Translations under genes and position numbers: made by a program
From: Streptomyces verrucosisporus
GTDB lineage: Bacteria; Actinomycetota; Actinomycetes; Streptomycetales; Streptomycetaceae
Assembly: GCF_017114865.1 (NCBI RefSeq)
Contig: NZ_JADEYH010000039.1
Location: 1-38,861, forward strand
Direction: 5' to 3'
Length of the DNA: 38,861 bases
The notes under the pieces: generated by a model
The model's input: only the letters and a program-made list of their open reading frames with translations
Told to the model about the DNA's origin: nothing
Database searches by the model: none
In this document: one piece after another, positions 17,096 through 25,026 of the stretch
Position numbering within the stretch: position 1 is the stretch's first letter
Layout of the letters: each line of letters starts with the position of its first letter

Positions 17096-18921
17096 GCGAG
17101 GAAACCGAACCCGGCCGGGAGCCGGACCCGGTGGCCGAGCGCCACGAGACGACCTGTGCGCTGCGCGACGGAACACGGCTGCGGACCGTCCTGCTGGTTC
17201 CGCACGGCAGCGGGCCGTGGCCGGCCCTGCTGACCCGCCACCCCTACGACGCGACCCGTGACGAGCACGAGGGGATGCTCGACGTCCGCCGTCTGGTCGC
17301 CGCCGGATACCTCGTCGCGCTCCAGGATGTGCGGGGGCGCTTCGGCTCCGAAGGGGTCTTCGACCCGTGCGCGCAGGAGGTGGCCGACGGCGCCGACGCC
17401 GTGGCCTGGCTCGCGGCGCTTCCCGAATGCACCGGCGCCGTCGGGATGTGGGGCGCCTCCTATGCCTCGGACACCCAGTTCAGCGCCCTTCTGGGAGGCG
17501 CTCCGGCTCTGCGGGCGATCGCACCCGCCATGACGCCGGCGATGTCGGCACTCGACGGCTTCCGGTTCCGCGGCGGTGTGCCGGAGATCGGAAGCACCCT
17601 GGCGTGGACGCACTACGCGATCGCCCCGGACCTGATCGCGCGCATCGAATCAGCCCGTGAACGGGAGGCCGAGCGGGGGCGGTGGGAGGCGACCGAGCGC
17701 GCGATCGGATCCGGGGAAGCGTTCCGGGCAGGCGCTCTGAGTGCCTGCCCGGACGCCGAGGCGATCGTCGTGTGGGGCCTGGACCGGTTGCGGGAGCCGC
17801 TGGGGTCGGCGCGGCACCGCGCCGGGAAGATCGTCGACCGGATCGACGCGATCGACGTCCCGGTCCTCCTGACCGGCGGGTGGTTCGACGTCTTCCTCGG
17901 GTCGACTCTGGAGATCTACCGGCGCCTGCTGCGCCGCGCGAAGGACACCGGCGGGCCGGTGCCCCGCCTTCTGGTCGGTCCCTGGACGCACGACGACATG
18001 TCGGGCCGGACGGCCGGCGTGGATTTCGGACCGGGAGCGTCCGCCGGTGATCTCGGTGGCGGCGGGGACCTCACCGCGCGGCACGTGCGGTGGTTCGACG
18101 CCGCCCTGCGCGCGGTCCCGGCCGACACGCCGCCGGTGCGCGTGTTCCTGATGGGCTCGAACCGGTGGGTCGAGCTGGAGGAGTTCCCCCCGCGCGGCAC
18201 ACGGACGCTCGAGCTGTACCTGGGCGCCGGGGGATCGCTTGCGGCCGGGCCGGCCGGGAGCGGTGAACGGCGGCTGACCAGCGATCCGGCGTCCCCGGTG
18301 CCGACGTGCGGCGGTGCGGTGCTGCTCTTCGCGCCGTTCGGGGCGGGGCCCGCCGACCAGGCGCCGATCGAGGCGCGGCAGGACGTGGTGTCGTGGCGCA
18401 CCGTGCCGCTCGCCGAGGAGCTCACGGTGATGGGCGCGGTCCGCGCCGTCGTCCACCTCACGACCACGGGAACGGACGCGGACGTGGTCGTGCGGTTGTG
18501 CGACGAACACCCGGACGGCGGCAGCCGCGTCATCGCCGACGGAGTGCAGCGGGGGTCGGCGCGGCTGGTCGACCCGGTCACGGGCCTGGGCGACAGGCGG
18601 CCGGTCGAGCCGGATCAGGAGCAGGAGTTCGCCGTGGACCTCTGGTCGACGGCGCACACGTTCCTGCCGGGCCACCGGGTGCGGGCCGACATCGCACCGA
18701 GTTCGTCACCCCGCTGGGATGTGGGGCGCAATGTCTTCGAACCGGCCCGGGCGATGCCGGCCGGGGCGACAGAGGCACCCCCCGTGGCGGAGTACGCCAT
18801 CCGCCACGGCGCCGCCCACCCGAGCCGCCTGATCCTCCAGGTCGTGACGGAGGCGCCGGTACAGCACCGCGACGAGACCGGCCGGGAACACGCCCGGCCC
18901 GTGTCACCGGCGTGCCGCTGA
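17092..18921 (+). CDS. CocE/NonD-family serine hydrolase (X-Pro dipeptidyl-peptidase fold)
   Basis: A 609-residue alpha/beta hydrolase with the CocE layout. The triad can be read as S123 (GMWGASYAS), D266 (GGWFDVFLG) and H300 (GPWTHDDM). A cap domain of about residues 160-250 and a C-terminal jelly-roll (LELYLGAGGSL onward) follow the family plan. There is no signal peptide. The family contains acyl esterases, glutaryl-7-ACA acylases and peptidases. It overlaps GH51 by 4 nt and is last in a pentosan-uptake operon, so I infer that it cleaves an ester (acetyl or feruloyl) or another acyl decoration on imported oligosaccharides. Its 3' end overlaps the convergent LacI gene by 18 nt. Confidence 0.9.
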   Translation: MSEETEPGREPDPVAERHETTCALRDGTRLRTVLLVPHGSGPWPALLTRHPYDATRDEHEGMLDVRRLVAAGYLVALQDVRGRFGSEGVFDPCAQEVADGADAVAWLAALPECTGAVGMWGASYASDTQFSALLGGAPALRAIAPAMTPAMSALDGFRFRGGVPEIGSTLAWTHYAIAPDLIARIESAREREAERGRWEATERAIGSGEAFRAGALSACPDAEAIVVWGLDRLREPLGSARHRAGKIVDRIDAIDVPVLLTGGWFDVFLGSTLEIYRRLLRRAKDTGGPVPRLLVGPWTHDDMSGRTAGVDFGPGASAGDLGGGGDLTARHVRWFDAALRAVPADTPPVRVFLMGSNRWVELEEFPPRGTRTLELYLGAGGSLAAGPAGSGERRLTSDPASPVPTCGGAVLLFAPFGAGPADQAPIEARQDVVSWRTVPLAEELTVMGAVRAVVHLTTTGTDADVVVRLCDEHPDGGSRVIADGVQRGSARLVDPVTGLGDRRPVEPDQEQEFAVDLWSTAHTFLPGHRVRADIAPSSSPRWDVGRNVFEPARAMPAGATEAPPVAEYAIRHGAAHPSRLILQVVTEAPVQHRDETGREHARPVSPACR

Positions 18922-19962
18922 GGCTGCCGGGGCCGGCCCGGTGGAGGCTCGTACGACCAGCTCGGTGGCCAGCTCCATGCGGGCGGGGGACCGGGCGCCG
19001 CCGTCCTCGCCCCGGGAGAGCCCGGTCAGGAGCTTGACCGCCGCGGCGCCCAGCTCGGTGCTGGGCTGTCTGACGGTCGTCAGCCCGGGGGTGATGTACT
19101 GCGCCTCGGGCAGGTCGTCGAAGCCGATGACACTGATGTCCTGGGGGATCCGCAGGCCACGGGCGTCCAGCGCGTCGTAGATGCCCAGTGCCATGGAGTC
19201 CGCGCAGGCGAAGATCCCCGTGATCCCCGGGTCGCCGTCGAGCAGGGCGTGGGTGGCGGTCACGGCCTTGGCGCGGTTCCATCCGCCGTAGCCCACGGAC
19301 ACCGTGGCGCTGCCGCCGGTCGCCGTGTCGGCCGCCGCACGGAAACCGTCGACGCGCGCCCGGCTGAAGAGATGCCGGGCGTGGCCGGCGACGACCCCCA
19401 TCCGCTCGTGGCCGAGGGACAGGAGGTGTTCGGCGGCCATGCGGCCGCCGTCCCAGTTCGCCACGCCGACGCTCGCCATCCCCGACGGCGGTGTGCTCAT
19501 CGGGTCGATCAGTACCACGGGGACACCTGCGGCACTGAGCGCGTTGAACTCCCGCGAGTTGGGGTCGACCAGCGTCCCGATCGCGCCGATGGTGCGCCTG
19601 CGCAGGACCCGCGACACCCAGTCGCCGTGCGGCTCGGCGAGTGTCAGCACGACGTCGAGTCCCGCTGCCGCCGCCTCTCGCCCGACCCCGGCTATCAGCA
19701 GGTTCGCCCATGACCCCTCGAAGTGGGTGACCACGAGATCGAGCACGTTGGACAAGCCGCTGTCGTCCCGCGAGTTCTCGCTCTTGACCCCGGCCCGGCG
19801 GGTGTAGCCGACGGCCTGCACGGCTTCCATGACCTTCGCGCGCGTCTCGGCCGAGACGTCGGTTCCGCCTCGCAGCACCTTGGACACGGTGGGCACACTC
19901 GTGCCGGCGGTTTTGGCCACCAAGGACAGGGTGGGGCGAGATCCGGCGGGGCGAGGCGGCAT
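18904..19962 (-). CDS. LacI-family transcriptional regulator
   Basis: A 352-residue repressor. The N-terminal LacI helix-turn-helix and hinge span residues about 8-60 (TLSLVAKTAGTSVPTVSKVL), followed by a periplasmic-binding-protein-like sugar domain (VLDLVVTHFEGSWANLLIAG, GIFACADSMALGIYDALDARG). ATG 19962 was chosen to begin just before the HTH. It has no good Shine-Dalgarno, so it may be leaderless. It is convergent with the importer/GH51/CocE operon and probably controls that operon and GH39 through the AGTTTGCGCAAACT array. Alternatively it may control GH43; only binding data would decide. Confidence 0.93.
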   Translation of the reverse strand: MPPRPAGSRPTLSLVAKTAGTSVPTVSKVLRGGTDVSAETRAKVMEAVQAVGYTRRAGVKSENSRDDSGLSNVLDLVVTHFEGSWANLLIAGVGREAAAAGLDVVLTLAEPHGDWVSRVLRRRTIGAIGTLVDPNSREFNALSAAGVPVVLIDPMSTPPSGMASVGVANWDGGRMAAEHLLSLGHERMGVVAGHARHLFSRARVDGFRAAADTATGGSATVSVGYGGWNRAKAVTATHALLDGDPGITGIFACADSMALGIYDALDARGLRIPQDISVIGFDDLPEAQYITPGLTTVRQPSTELGAAAVKLLTGLSRGEDGGARSPARMELATELVVRASTGPAPAASAARR

Positions 19963-20074
19963 GGGGGACAGGTTATCCGGCGGGGAAGCCGCCCAGGACG
20001 CCGGGCCGATGCCGCGGCGGGCGCCTCTCGGGCCCGCGTCGCCGGTCACCGCGGCTCGGCTCGGCCTCGCGGCA

Positions 20075-20126
20075 GGCCTCGTACGGCGCCCACGTCCCGC
20101 GCGGGACGTGGGCGCCGTACGAGGCC
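20075..20126 (-). terminator. 52-bp perfect palindrome, terminator of the GH43 gene
   Basis: Positions 20075-20100 are the exact reverse complement of 20101-20126, a 26-bp arm on each side with no spacer. It begins 12 nt past the GH43 stop on the minus strand. As RNA it would fold into a stem of about 24 bp with a minimal loop, and it would also stop plus-strand readthrough. No T-tract is present. A perfect spacerless palindrome this long is unusual, because such sequences tend to be unstable in replication. Confidence 0.75.
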
Positions 20127-20137
20127 GCGCGCCGGGG

Positions 20138-21673
20138 TCACGCGGAGGGCGCCGGGGCCGGGGTGTACTCGAACCAGTCGAAGGCGACCGTGCCCTCGGT
20201 GGCGTACATGCCGATCACACGGCCGGTGAAGCCGCAGGCGACCTCGGTGGACAGGTAGCGCCCGTCCAGTTCGGCCAGCGGCCGGGCACCCGGGGCGCCG
20301 GGATCGCCGAGCCAGAAGGCGATGGTGTCGGGGCCCGTCGTCCCGCCGTCGGTGAGTTCGGGAGAGGCCGGCACGAGATCGGACGTCCGGATCGTCACGG
20401 CGAGGGTCAGCGGCCCGGCCGGGACCGGCCTGCGGGCCACGGTCCGGCGCAGCGGACCGATCCGGGCGACGACGCCGGCCTCCCCGTCCCCGACCTCCAC
20501 CTCGTAGTGGTGGGCCTCGTCCAGGCGCACGCACAGGCCGCCGCGTCCCGTACCCGGGTCGATCGCGGCGGTGACGCGGCAGTCGTGGTGCTGCTGGCGG
20601 CGGCCGACGAAGGTGTATCCGGGGCGGTCGAGGGTGGGGCCGGTGGCGCGGAGGACCAGCCGGCCGGGGCGCTCGGTGAGCGACCAGGAGCCCTCCGGAC
20701 GGGCGAACGGCGAGATCCAGTGCGGCGCGAGGGCGGAACCGTCGAAGTCGTCGCGGGCGGGCGGGGCCGGAACGGGACGCCAGGCACCGCCCGGGGCCGT
20801 ATGGGTGCCGGGGACGGGCGCGACGGCGGGCCAGCCGTCCTCGTCCCACTCCACGGGGGTCAGGAACGTCTCGCGGCCGAGCACGTGCACGTCGGGCGTG
20901 AAGCCGCGCGGGCGGACGCCGAGCAGCACCATCCACCAGCTGCCGTCGGGAGCCTCCACCAGGTCGGCGTGGCCGGTGTTCTGGATGGAACGGGCGGTAC
21001 CGCTGTGGGACAGCAGGGGGTTGGCGGGCGCGCCCTCCCACGGGCCGCGCGGCGAGCGGCTACGGGCGACGGACACGCTGTGGCCGCGTTCCGTGCCGCC
21101 CTCCGCGATCAGCAGGTACCACCAGTCGCCGATGCGGTAGAGGTGCGGCGCCTCGGGGTACTTCAGGCCGCTGCCCGACCACGTGGCGAAGGGACCCTCC
21201 AGCACCTCGCCCCCGACCGGGTCGATCCTGGCCATGTTGATGCCGCCCTCGGGCCCGGAGAAGGCGCACCAGCAGGTGCCGTCCTCCTCCCACGCCAGGT
21301 CGGGGTCGATCCCGTGCAGGTCGATCCACACCGGGTCGCTCCACGGTCCTTCGGGCCGCTCGGCCGAGACGACGAAGTTGCCGCCGCCGTCGACGTTGGT
21401 GTTGACGACCCAGTAACGGCCGTCGTGGTGGCGGATGGTGGGGGCGTAGAGGCCGCCGGACGCCTTGGAGCCGGGCAGCGGCAGCGGCAGTTGCCCGGGC
21501 CGGTCGAGCACGTTGCCGATCTGCTCCCAGTGCACGAGGTCCTCGCTGTGGAAGAGCGGCAGTCCGGGGAAGTACTCGAAGCTGGAGCACACCAGGTAGT
21601 AGTCGTCACCGACCCGGCACACGCTCGGATCCGGGTGGAATCCGCTGATCACGGGGTTGTCGTAGGTATGCAC
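20138..21673 (-). CDS. GH43 beta-xylosidase / alpha-L-arabinofuranosidase
   Basis: A 511-residue intracellular five-blade beta-propeller hydrolase acting on xylo- or arabino-oligosaccharides. The three GH43 acidic residues are visible: base D15 (FHPDPS), pKa modulator D123 (GIDPDLAW) and acid E174 (KYPEAPHLY). Residues from about 325 form the C-terminal beta-sandwich typical of the beta-xylosidase subfamily (DDFDGSALAPHWISPF onward). There is no signal peptide. The start is a GTG at 21673, with AAGGGAA upstream. It lies 15 nt downstream of the second LacI gene, so it is probably co-transcribed with its own regulator. Confidence 0.94.
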   Translation of the reverse strand: MHTYDNPVISGFHPDPSVCRVGDDYYLVCSSFEYFPGLPLFHSEDLVHWEQIGNVLDRPGQLPLPLPGSKASGGLYAPTIRHHDGRYWVVNTNVDGGGNFVVSAERPEGPWSDPVWIDLHGIDPDLAWEEDGTCWCAFSGPEGGINMARIDPVGGEVLEGPFATWSGSGLKYPEAPHLYRIGDWWYLLIAEGGTERGHSVSVARSRSPRGPWEGAPANPLLSHSGTARSIQNTGHADLVEAPDGSWWMVLLGVRPRGFTPDVHVLGRETFLTPVEWDEDGWPAVAPVPGTHTAPGGAWRPVPAPPARDDFDGSALAPHWISPFARPEGSWSLTERPGRLVLRATGPTLDRPGYTFVGRRQQHHDCRVTAAIDPGTGRGGLCVRLDEAHHYEVEVGDGEAGVVARIGPLRRTVARRPVPAGPLTLAVTIRTSDLVPASPELTDGGTTGPDTIAFWLGDPGAPGARPLAELDGRYLSTEVACGFTGRVIGMYATEGTVAFDWFEYTPAPAPSA

Positions 21674-21688
21674 GAAAACGCGTTCCCT

Positions 21689-22702
21689 TCAGGCGCTGGC
21701 GCGGACGATCAGCCGGGTGGGCAGGATCAGCGGGGTGGGGTCCTGTCCGTTGACGAGGGCGACGAGCATGCGGGCCATCTTCCGCCCGAGGGCCTGTATG
21801 GGCTGCTGGACGGTGGTGAGCGGCGGGTCGGCGATCCGGGCGACGGTCAGGTCGTCGAAGCCGACCACGGCGACGTCGCCGGGGACCGTCCGGCCGGCCG
21901 CGCGCAACGCGCGCAGCGCTCCCGCCCCCATGTTGTCGTTGGCGGCGAACACCCCGTCCACCTCGGGATGGTCCGTCAGCAGTGCGGCCGTGGCGGCGGT
22001 GCCGCTGGATTCGGTGAAGTCCCCCTCCCGTGGCGGGAGGGGGGCGAGGCCGGCCGCCAGCATGGCGTCCCGGTAGCCGCGGTACCGGGCGCGCCCGACC
22101 CCGGTGTCCAGCCGCCCGCAGACCGTGGCCACCCGCCTGCGGCCGCGCGAGATCAGGTACTCGGTCGCCTCGCGGGCCCCGCCGACGTTGTCGGCGTCCA
22201 CGTACCACCGGGGAGCCGGGCCGATCGGCCGACCCCCGAAGACGACGGGCATCGCCGTCTCCCCGGCCATGTGGATCAGCGGGTCGTCCTCGCGCAGCGC
22301 CATCAGCATCACGCCGTCGGCGCCCCCGGAACCGAGGAGCTCGCCCACCCGTCTGCGGCCCCGGCCGGAGGCGGCCAGGCACAGCATCAGGTGCAGGTCG
22401 GCCTCCTCCAGAGCGCCCGACGCCCCCACGATCACCTGGGCGAAGAACGGATCCGCGAAGATCGACGGGTCCTCTCCCGAGACGACCAGGGCGGCCACCC
22501 CCGTCCGGCGGGTGGCCAGCGCCCGGGCGGTCGTGTCGGGCACGTAGCCGAGCCGCCGGGCGGCCCGCTCGACCGCCTCGCGTTTGGCGCTGCTGACATA
22601 CGGGGCGTTGTTGAGGGCGCGGGAGGCCACGGAGCGGGACACGCCCGCGAGTTCGGCCACCTCGTCGAGCGTCGACCGCCGACGCGCCACATCCTTCGCC
22701 AT
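21689..22702 (-). CDS. LacI-family transcriptional regulator co-transcribed with GH43
   Basis: A 337-residue repressor with a LacI HTH at residues 10-60 (TLDEVAELAGVSRSVASRAL, then LNNAPYVSSAKREAVE) and a sugar-binding core (GVFAANDNMGAGALRAL, VVGFDDLTVARIADPPLTTV). ATG 22702 fits the family start. It is the first gene of a LacI-GH43 pair and is divergent from the GH6 cellulase. A perfect palindrome CTGGAAGCGCTTCCAG lies 107 nt upstream, a likely autoregulatory operator. Its HTH is not that of CebR as I recall it, yet the operator closely resembles a CebR box. Confidence 0.93.
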   Translation of the reverse strand: MAKDVARRRSTLDEVAELAGVSRSVASRALNNAPYVSSAKREAVERAARRLGYVPDTTARALATRRTGVAALVVSGEDPSIFADPFFAQVIVGASGALEEADLHLMLCLAASGRGRRRVGELLGSGGADGVMLMALREDDPLIHMAGETAMPVVFGGRPIGPAPRWYVDADNVGGAREATEYLISRGRRRVATVCGRLDTGVGRARYRGYRDAMLAAGLAPLPPREGDFTESSGTAATAALLTDHPEVDGVFAANDNMGAGALRALRAAGRTVPGDVAVVGFDDLTVARIADPPLTTVQQPIQALGRKMARMLVALVNGQDPTPLILPTRLIVRASA

Positions 22703-22808
22703 GACCCCCGAGCCTCTCCCTGCCGACCGGACGGGAAGCGTCTCACCCCGCCCGCCCGGCTGCCACCCGCCCGGTGGACGAGGAGGGCGGGGCGGGAGCC
22801 GGCAAGGA

Positions 22809-22824
22809 CTGGAAGCGCTTCCAG
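22809..22824. promoter_or_regulatory. Perfect 16-bp LacI-type operator upstream of lacI-GH43
   Basis: CTGGAAGCGCTTCCAG is a perfect palindrome with a central GCGC, the usual LacI-family layout. It lies 107 nt upstream of the minus-strand lacI start. It differs from the CebR consensus TGGGAGCGCTCCCA only by one symmetrical change (A for G in each half-site). It is a probable autoregulatory site of the adjacent LacI protein. Confidence 0.7.
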
Positions 22825-22874
22825 AAACAAGGTGCATGCCTCCGCCGTGCCATCGGCGGTGATTTCCCGAGTAC

Positions 22875-22904
22875 TTGACAGCCCAATGGGCCCAACCACA
22901 CGAT
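22875..22904 (+). promoter_or_regulatory. Possible promoter of the GH6 gene
   Basis: A consensus -35 hexamer TTGACA at 22875-22880 is followed after 18 nt by CACGAT, a weak -10. It lies just upstream of the two CebR-type boxes, so a bound repressor would block the start region. Spacing and the -10 match are imperfect. Confidence 0.4.
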
Positions 22905-22931
22905 ACCTGTCACGGCGAAGGCTCCCGGAGT

Positions 22932-22962
22932 CTGGGAGCGCTTCCAGTGGGAGCGCTCCCAG
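22932..22962. promoter_or_regulatory. Tandem CebR-type boxes upstream of GH6 cellulase
   Basis: Two 14-bp operators stand almost end to end. TGGGAGCGCTTCCA (22933-22946) is a hybrid site: its left half matches the CebR consensus and its right half matches the operator at 22809-22824. TGGGAGCGCTCCCA (22948-22961) is a perfect CebR box. CebR is the cello-oligosaccharide-responsive LacI repressor of Streptomyces, and boxes upstream of a cellulase are expected. They lie about 150 nt upstream of the GH6 start. Confidence 0.85.
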
Positions 22963-23108
22963 AATCTTCACCGAGCCCTTGCGCGTGTCCCCCCGCCGGA
23001 GAGTCCGTCGCCGGTGGGAAGGCGTACCACCGCACCTCCTTCAGCACGTCGCACGTCCGGAGCGCGGGCGCGCGACGCACCCCCCCACCAGGAAACCGAG
23101 GTACCGTC

Positions 23109-24074
23109 ATGCGCCGCAGAATCCGCGCCCTCACGGCAGCGCTCCTCGCCCTGCCGCTGGCGCTCACCGCAGCGCCGTCCGCCCACGCCGCCGACCCGAC
23201 CACCATGACCAACGGGTTCTACGTGGACCCCGACTCCAGCGCCAAGCGGTGGGTCGCCTCCAATCCCGGCGACGGCCGGGCGTCCGCGATCAACGCCTCC
23301 ATCGCCAACACCCCGACGGCCCGCTGGTTCGGCTCGTGGAGCGGCGCCGTCGGCACGGCCACGGGAGCGTACGCGGGGGCGGCGGACCGCGCCGACAAAC
23401 TGCCCCTGCTCGTCGCCTACAACATCTACAACCGCGACTACTGCGGCGGACACTCCGCGGGCGGAGCCTCCTCGCCGTCCGCCTACGCGAACTGGATCGC
23501 GCAGTTCGCCGGCGGAATCGGCAACCGCCCGGCCGTCGTGATCCTCGAGCCGGACTCGCTGGGGGACTACGGCTGCATGACGCAGGCCCAGATCGACGAA
23601 CGCGAGCGCATGCTCACCGGAGCCCTCACCGAGTTCAGCCGCCAGGCCCCCAACACCTGGGTCTACCTCGACGCGGGCAACCCGGGCTGGGCCGCCCCGG
23701 CGACCATGGCCCAGCGTCTGCACGAGGCCGGCCTCCGGCAGGCCCGCGGCTTCTCGCTCAACGTCTCCAACTACTTCACCACGGCCGAGAACACCGCCTA
23801 CGGCAACGCCGTCAACAGCGAACTGAGGGCCCGCTACGGCTACACCAAGCCGTTCGTCGTGGACACCAGCCGCAACGGCAACGGCTCCAACGGTCAGTGG
23901 TGCAACCCCTCGGGCCGCCGTATCGGCACCCCCACCCAGCTGGGCGGCGGCGCCGAGATGCTGCTGTGGATCAAGGTTCCGGGCGAGTCCGACGGCAACT
24001 GCGGCGTCGGAGCCGGCTCCTCGGCCGGCCAGTTCCTCCCCGAGGTCGCCTACAAGATGATCTACGGCTACTGA
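23109..24074 (+). CDS. Secreted GH6 endoglucanase (cellulase), no carbohydrate-binding module
   Basis: A 321-residue exported beta-1,4-glucanase. Signal peptide residues 1-27 end AHA before ADPTTMT. The GH6 core shows NGFYVDP, D110 in YNIYNRDYCGG, the catalytic acid D149 in ILEPDSLGDYGC and the conserved D252 in FVVDTSRNGNG, with the WCNPSGRRIG and LLWIKVPGESDG loops. It is the catalytic domain alone; most Streptomyces GH6 enzymes carry a linker and a binding module. ATG 23109 has GAGG at 8-nt spacing. Tandem CebR boxes upstream imply induction by cellobiose. Confidence 0.94.
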   Translation: MRRRIRALTAALLALPLALTAAPSAHAADPTTMTNGFYVDPDSSAKRWVASNPGDGRASAINASIANTPTARWFGSWSGAVGTATGAYAGAADRADKLPLLVAYNIYNRDYCGGHSAGGASSPSAYANWIAQFAGGIGNRPAVVILEPDSLGDYGCMTQAQIDERERMLTGALTEFSRQAPNTWVYLDAGNPGWAAPATMAQRLHEAGLRQARGFSLNVSNYFTTAENTAYGNAVNSELRARYGYTKPFVVDTSRNGNGSNGQWCNPSGRRIGTPTQLGGGAEMLLWIKVPGESDGNCGVGAGSSAGQFLPEVAYKMIYGY

Positions 24075-24401
24075 TCGCCGAGTCCCGCGAGCCCGGCCCG
24101 GGGACGCCTCGCACGCCTTGAGGAGCGCGCTCGGCGACCCCCGGCCGCAAGGAACGCCCTGCTCTCGCGGGGCGCCACGGAAAGAGGAGTGGATCGGGCA
24201 GGATCCGCCCCGGTCGTCCGTGCCCGCGCGGCGGGCCGGCGTCACCCGGTGTGGCCCGGGTGCCGGGGCCGGCTCTCTTCGGCGCCGGGACTGCACAGCA
24301 AGACGTCTGCCCCAAAGCGTTCCCGCAGCCCGCACCGCCCCCACAGGCGGCGACGGACCCGGAACACCGTGCCGGCCGGGCGGCGGGGGCCGGTCCGGCG
24401 G
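24075..24401. other. Intergenic stretch between GH6 and the Fic toxin gene
   Basis: The genes on either side converge here. I see no coding frame with start signals. Only weak inverted repeats (a distant TCGCCGAG/CTCGGCGA pair) are present, so no terminator can be assigned with confidence. Confidence 0.35.
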
Positions 24402-24779
24402 TCAGATGCGCCAGGTGCGGATGCGGTCGGCCACCTGGTAGACGGTCGCCTTGCGGTCCTGGATGGCGCGGACCAGGTCCACCAGTGCTCCGTACGGGGG
24501 GTCGATGCCCTGGCCGCAGGCGTGCATGTAGGCGGCGGTGACCTGGCAGGCGTACAGGCTGTTGCGGTACGGCAGCGGCTCCAGCCGCACCAGGGTGTGC
24601 AGCAGGGAAGCGGCCCGCCAGGCCGGATCGGGGTCGGTGGCGTCCGGGTGGGGGATGCGGGTCCGGTGCCGGGCTACGGCCGCGACCAGGGCCGAGTAGT
24701 CGGCCACCGACAGGTCCTCGGGCACGGCTTTCTCCTGGATGTCCAGCAGCCAGGAGACGTCGATGTACAGCGGGTTCAT
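24402..24779 (-). CDS. Fic/Doc-family toxin with degenerate active site
   Basis: A 125-residue protein of the Doc-like type found in Streptomyces toxin-antitoxin pairs (LYIDVSWLLDIQEKA, DYSALVAAVARHR, AAYMHACGQGIDPPYGALVD). The place of the Fic motif HxFx[D/E]GN[G/K]R is taken by LEPLPYRNSLYA (66-77). The catalytic His and the Gly are missing and only the Asn is kept, so AMP transfer or kinase activity is doubtful. The start overlaps the antitoxin stop by one base (TGATG), giving coupled translation. It could be an inactivated toxin, or a family with altered chemistry. Confidence 0.8.
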   Translation of the reverse strand: MNPLYIDVSWLLDIQEKAVPEDLSVADYSALVAAVARHRTRIPHPDATDPDPAWRAASLLHTLVRLEPLPYRNSLYACQVTAAYMHACGQGIDPPYGALVDLVRAIQDRKATVYQVADRIRTWRI

Positions 24780-25018
24780 CAGGCGGCTTCGGCCCCGTGG
24801 GTGCGGCGGGCGGGCGGCGCCTCGTCGGGGAACGCCTCGTCGAACTCCGCCCGGTGCTCCTCGCCCCAGGTCATGGCGTAGCCGGTGAACTGCAGGCGCT
24901 GCTTCTCGCGCAGCGGCAGGTCGTGGACGTACTGCTTGAGGGACTTGCCCTCGGCGGCCGCGGCGGCGCGGACCGCCTCCAGCTCTTCCTCGGTGAAGGT
25001 GATGTTCAGTGACGGCAT
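24779..25018 (-). CDS. Antitoxin of the Fic toxin, ribbon-helix-helix-like
   Basis: A 79-residue protein. The N-terminal part (SLNITFTEEELEAVRAAAAA, then EGKSLKQYVHD) has the strand-helix-helix pattern of ribbon-helix-helix DNA-binding antitoxins. The C-terminal acidic stretch (WGEEHRAEFDEAFPDEAP) would bind and cover the toxin. ATG 25018 directly follows a repeat-containing promoter region and lacks a clear Shine-Dalgarno. It is the first gene of a two-gene toxin-antitoxin operon and is expected to repress its own promoter. Confidence 0.78.
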   Translation of the reverse strand: MPSLNITFTEEELEAVRAAAAAEGKSLKQYVHDLPLREKQRLQFTGYAMTWGEEHRAEFDEAFPDEAPPARRTHGAEAA

Positions 25019-25026
25019 ACCCGCAT

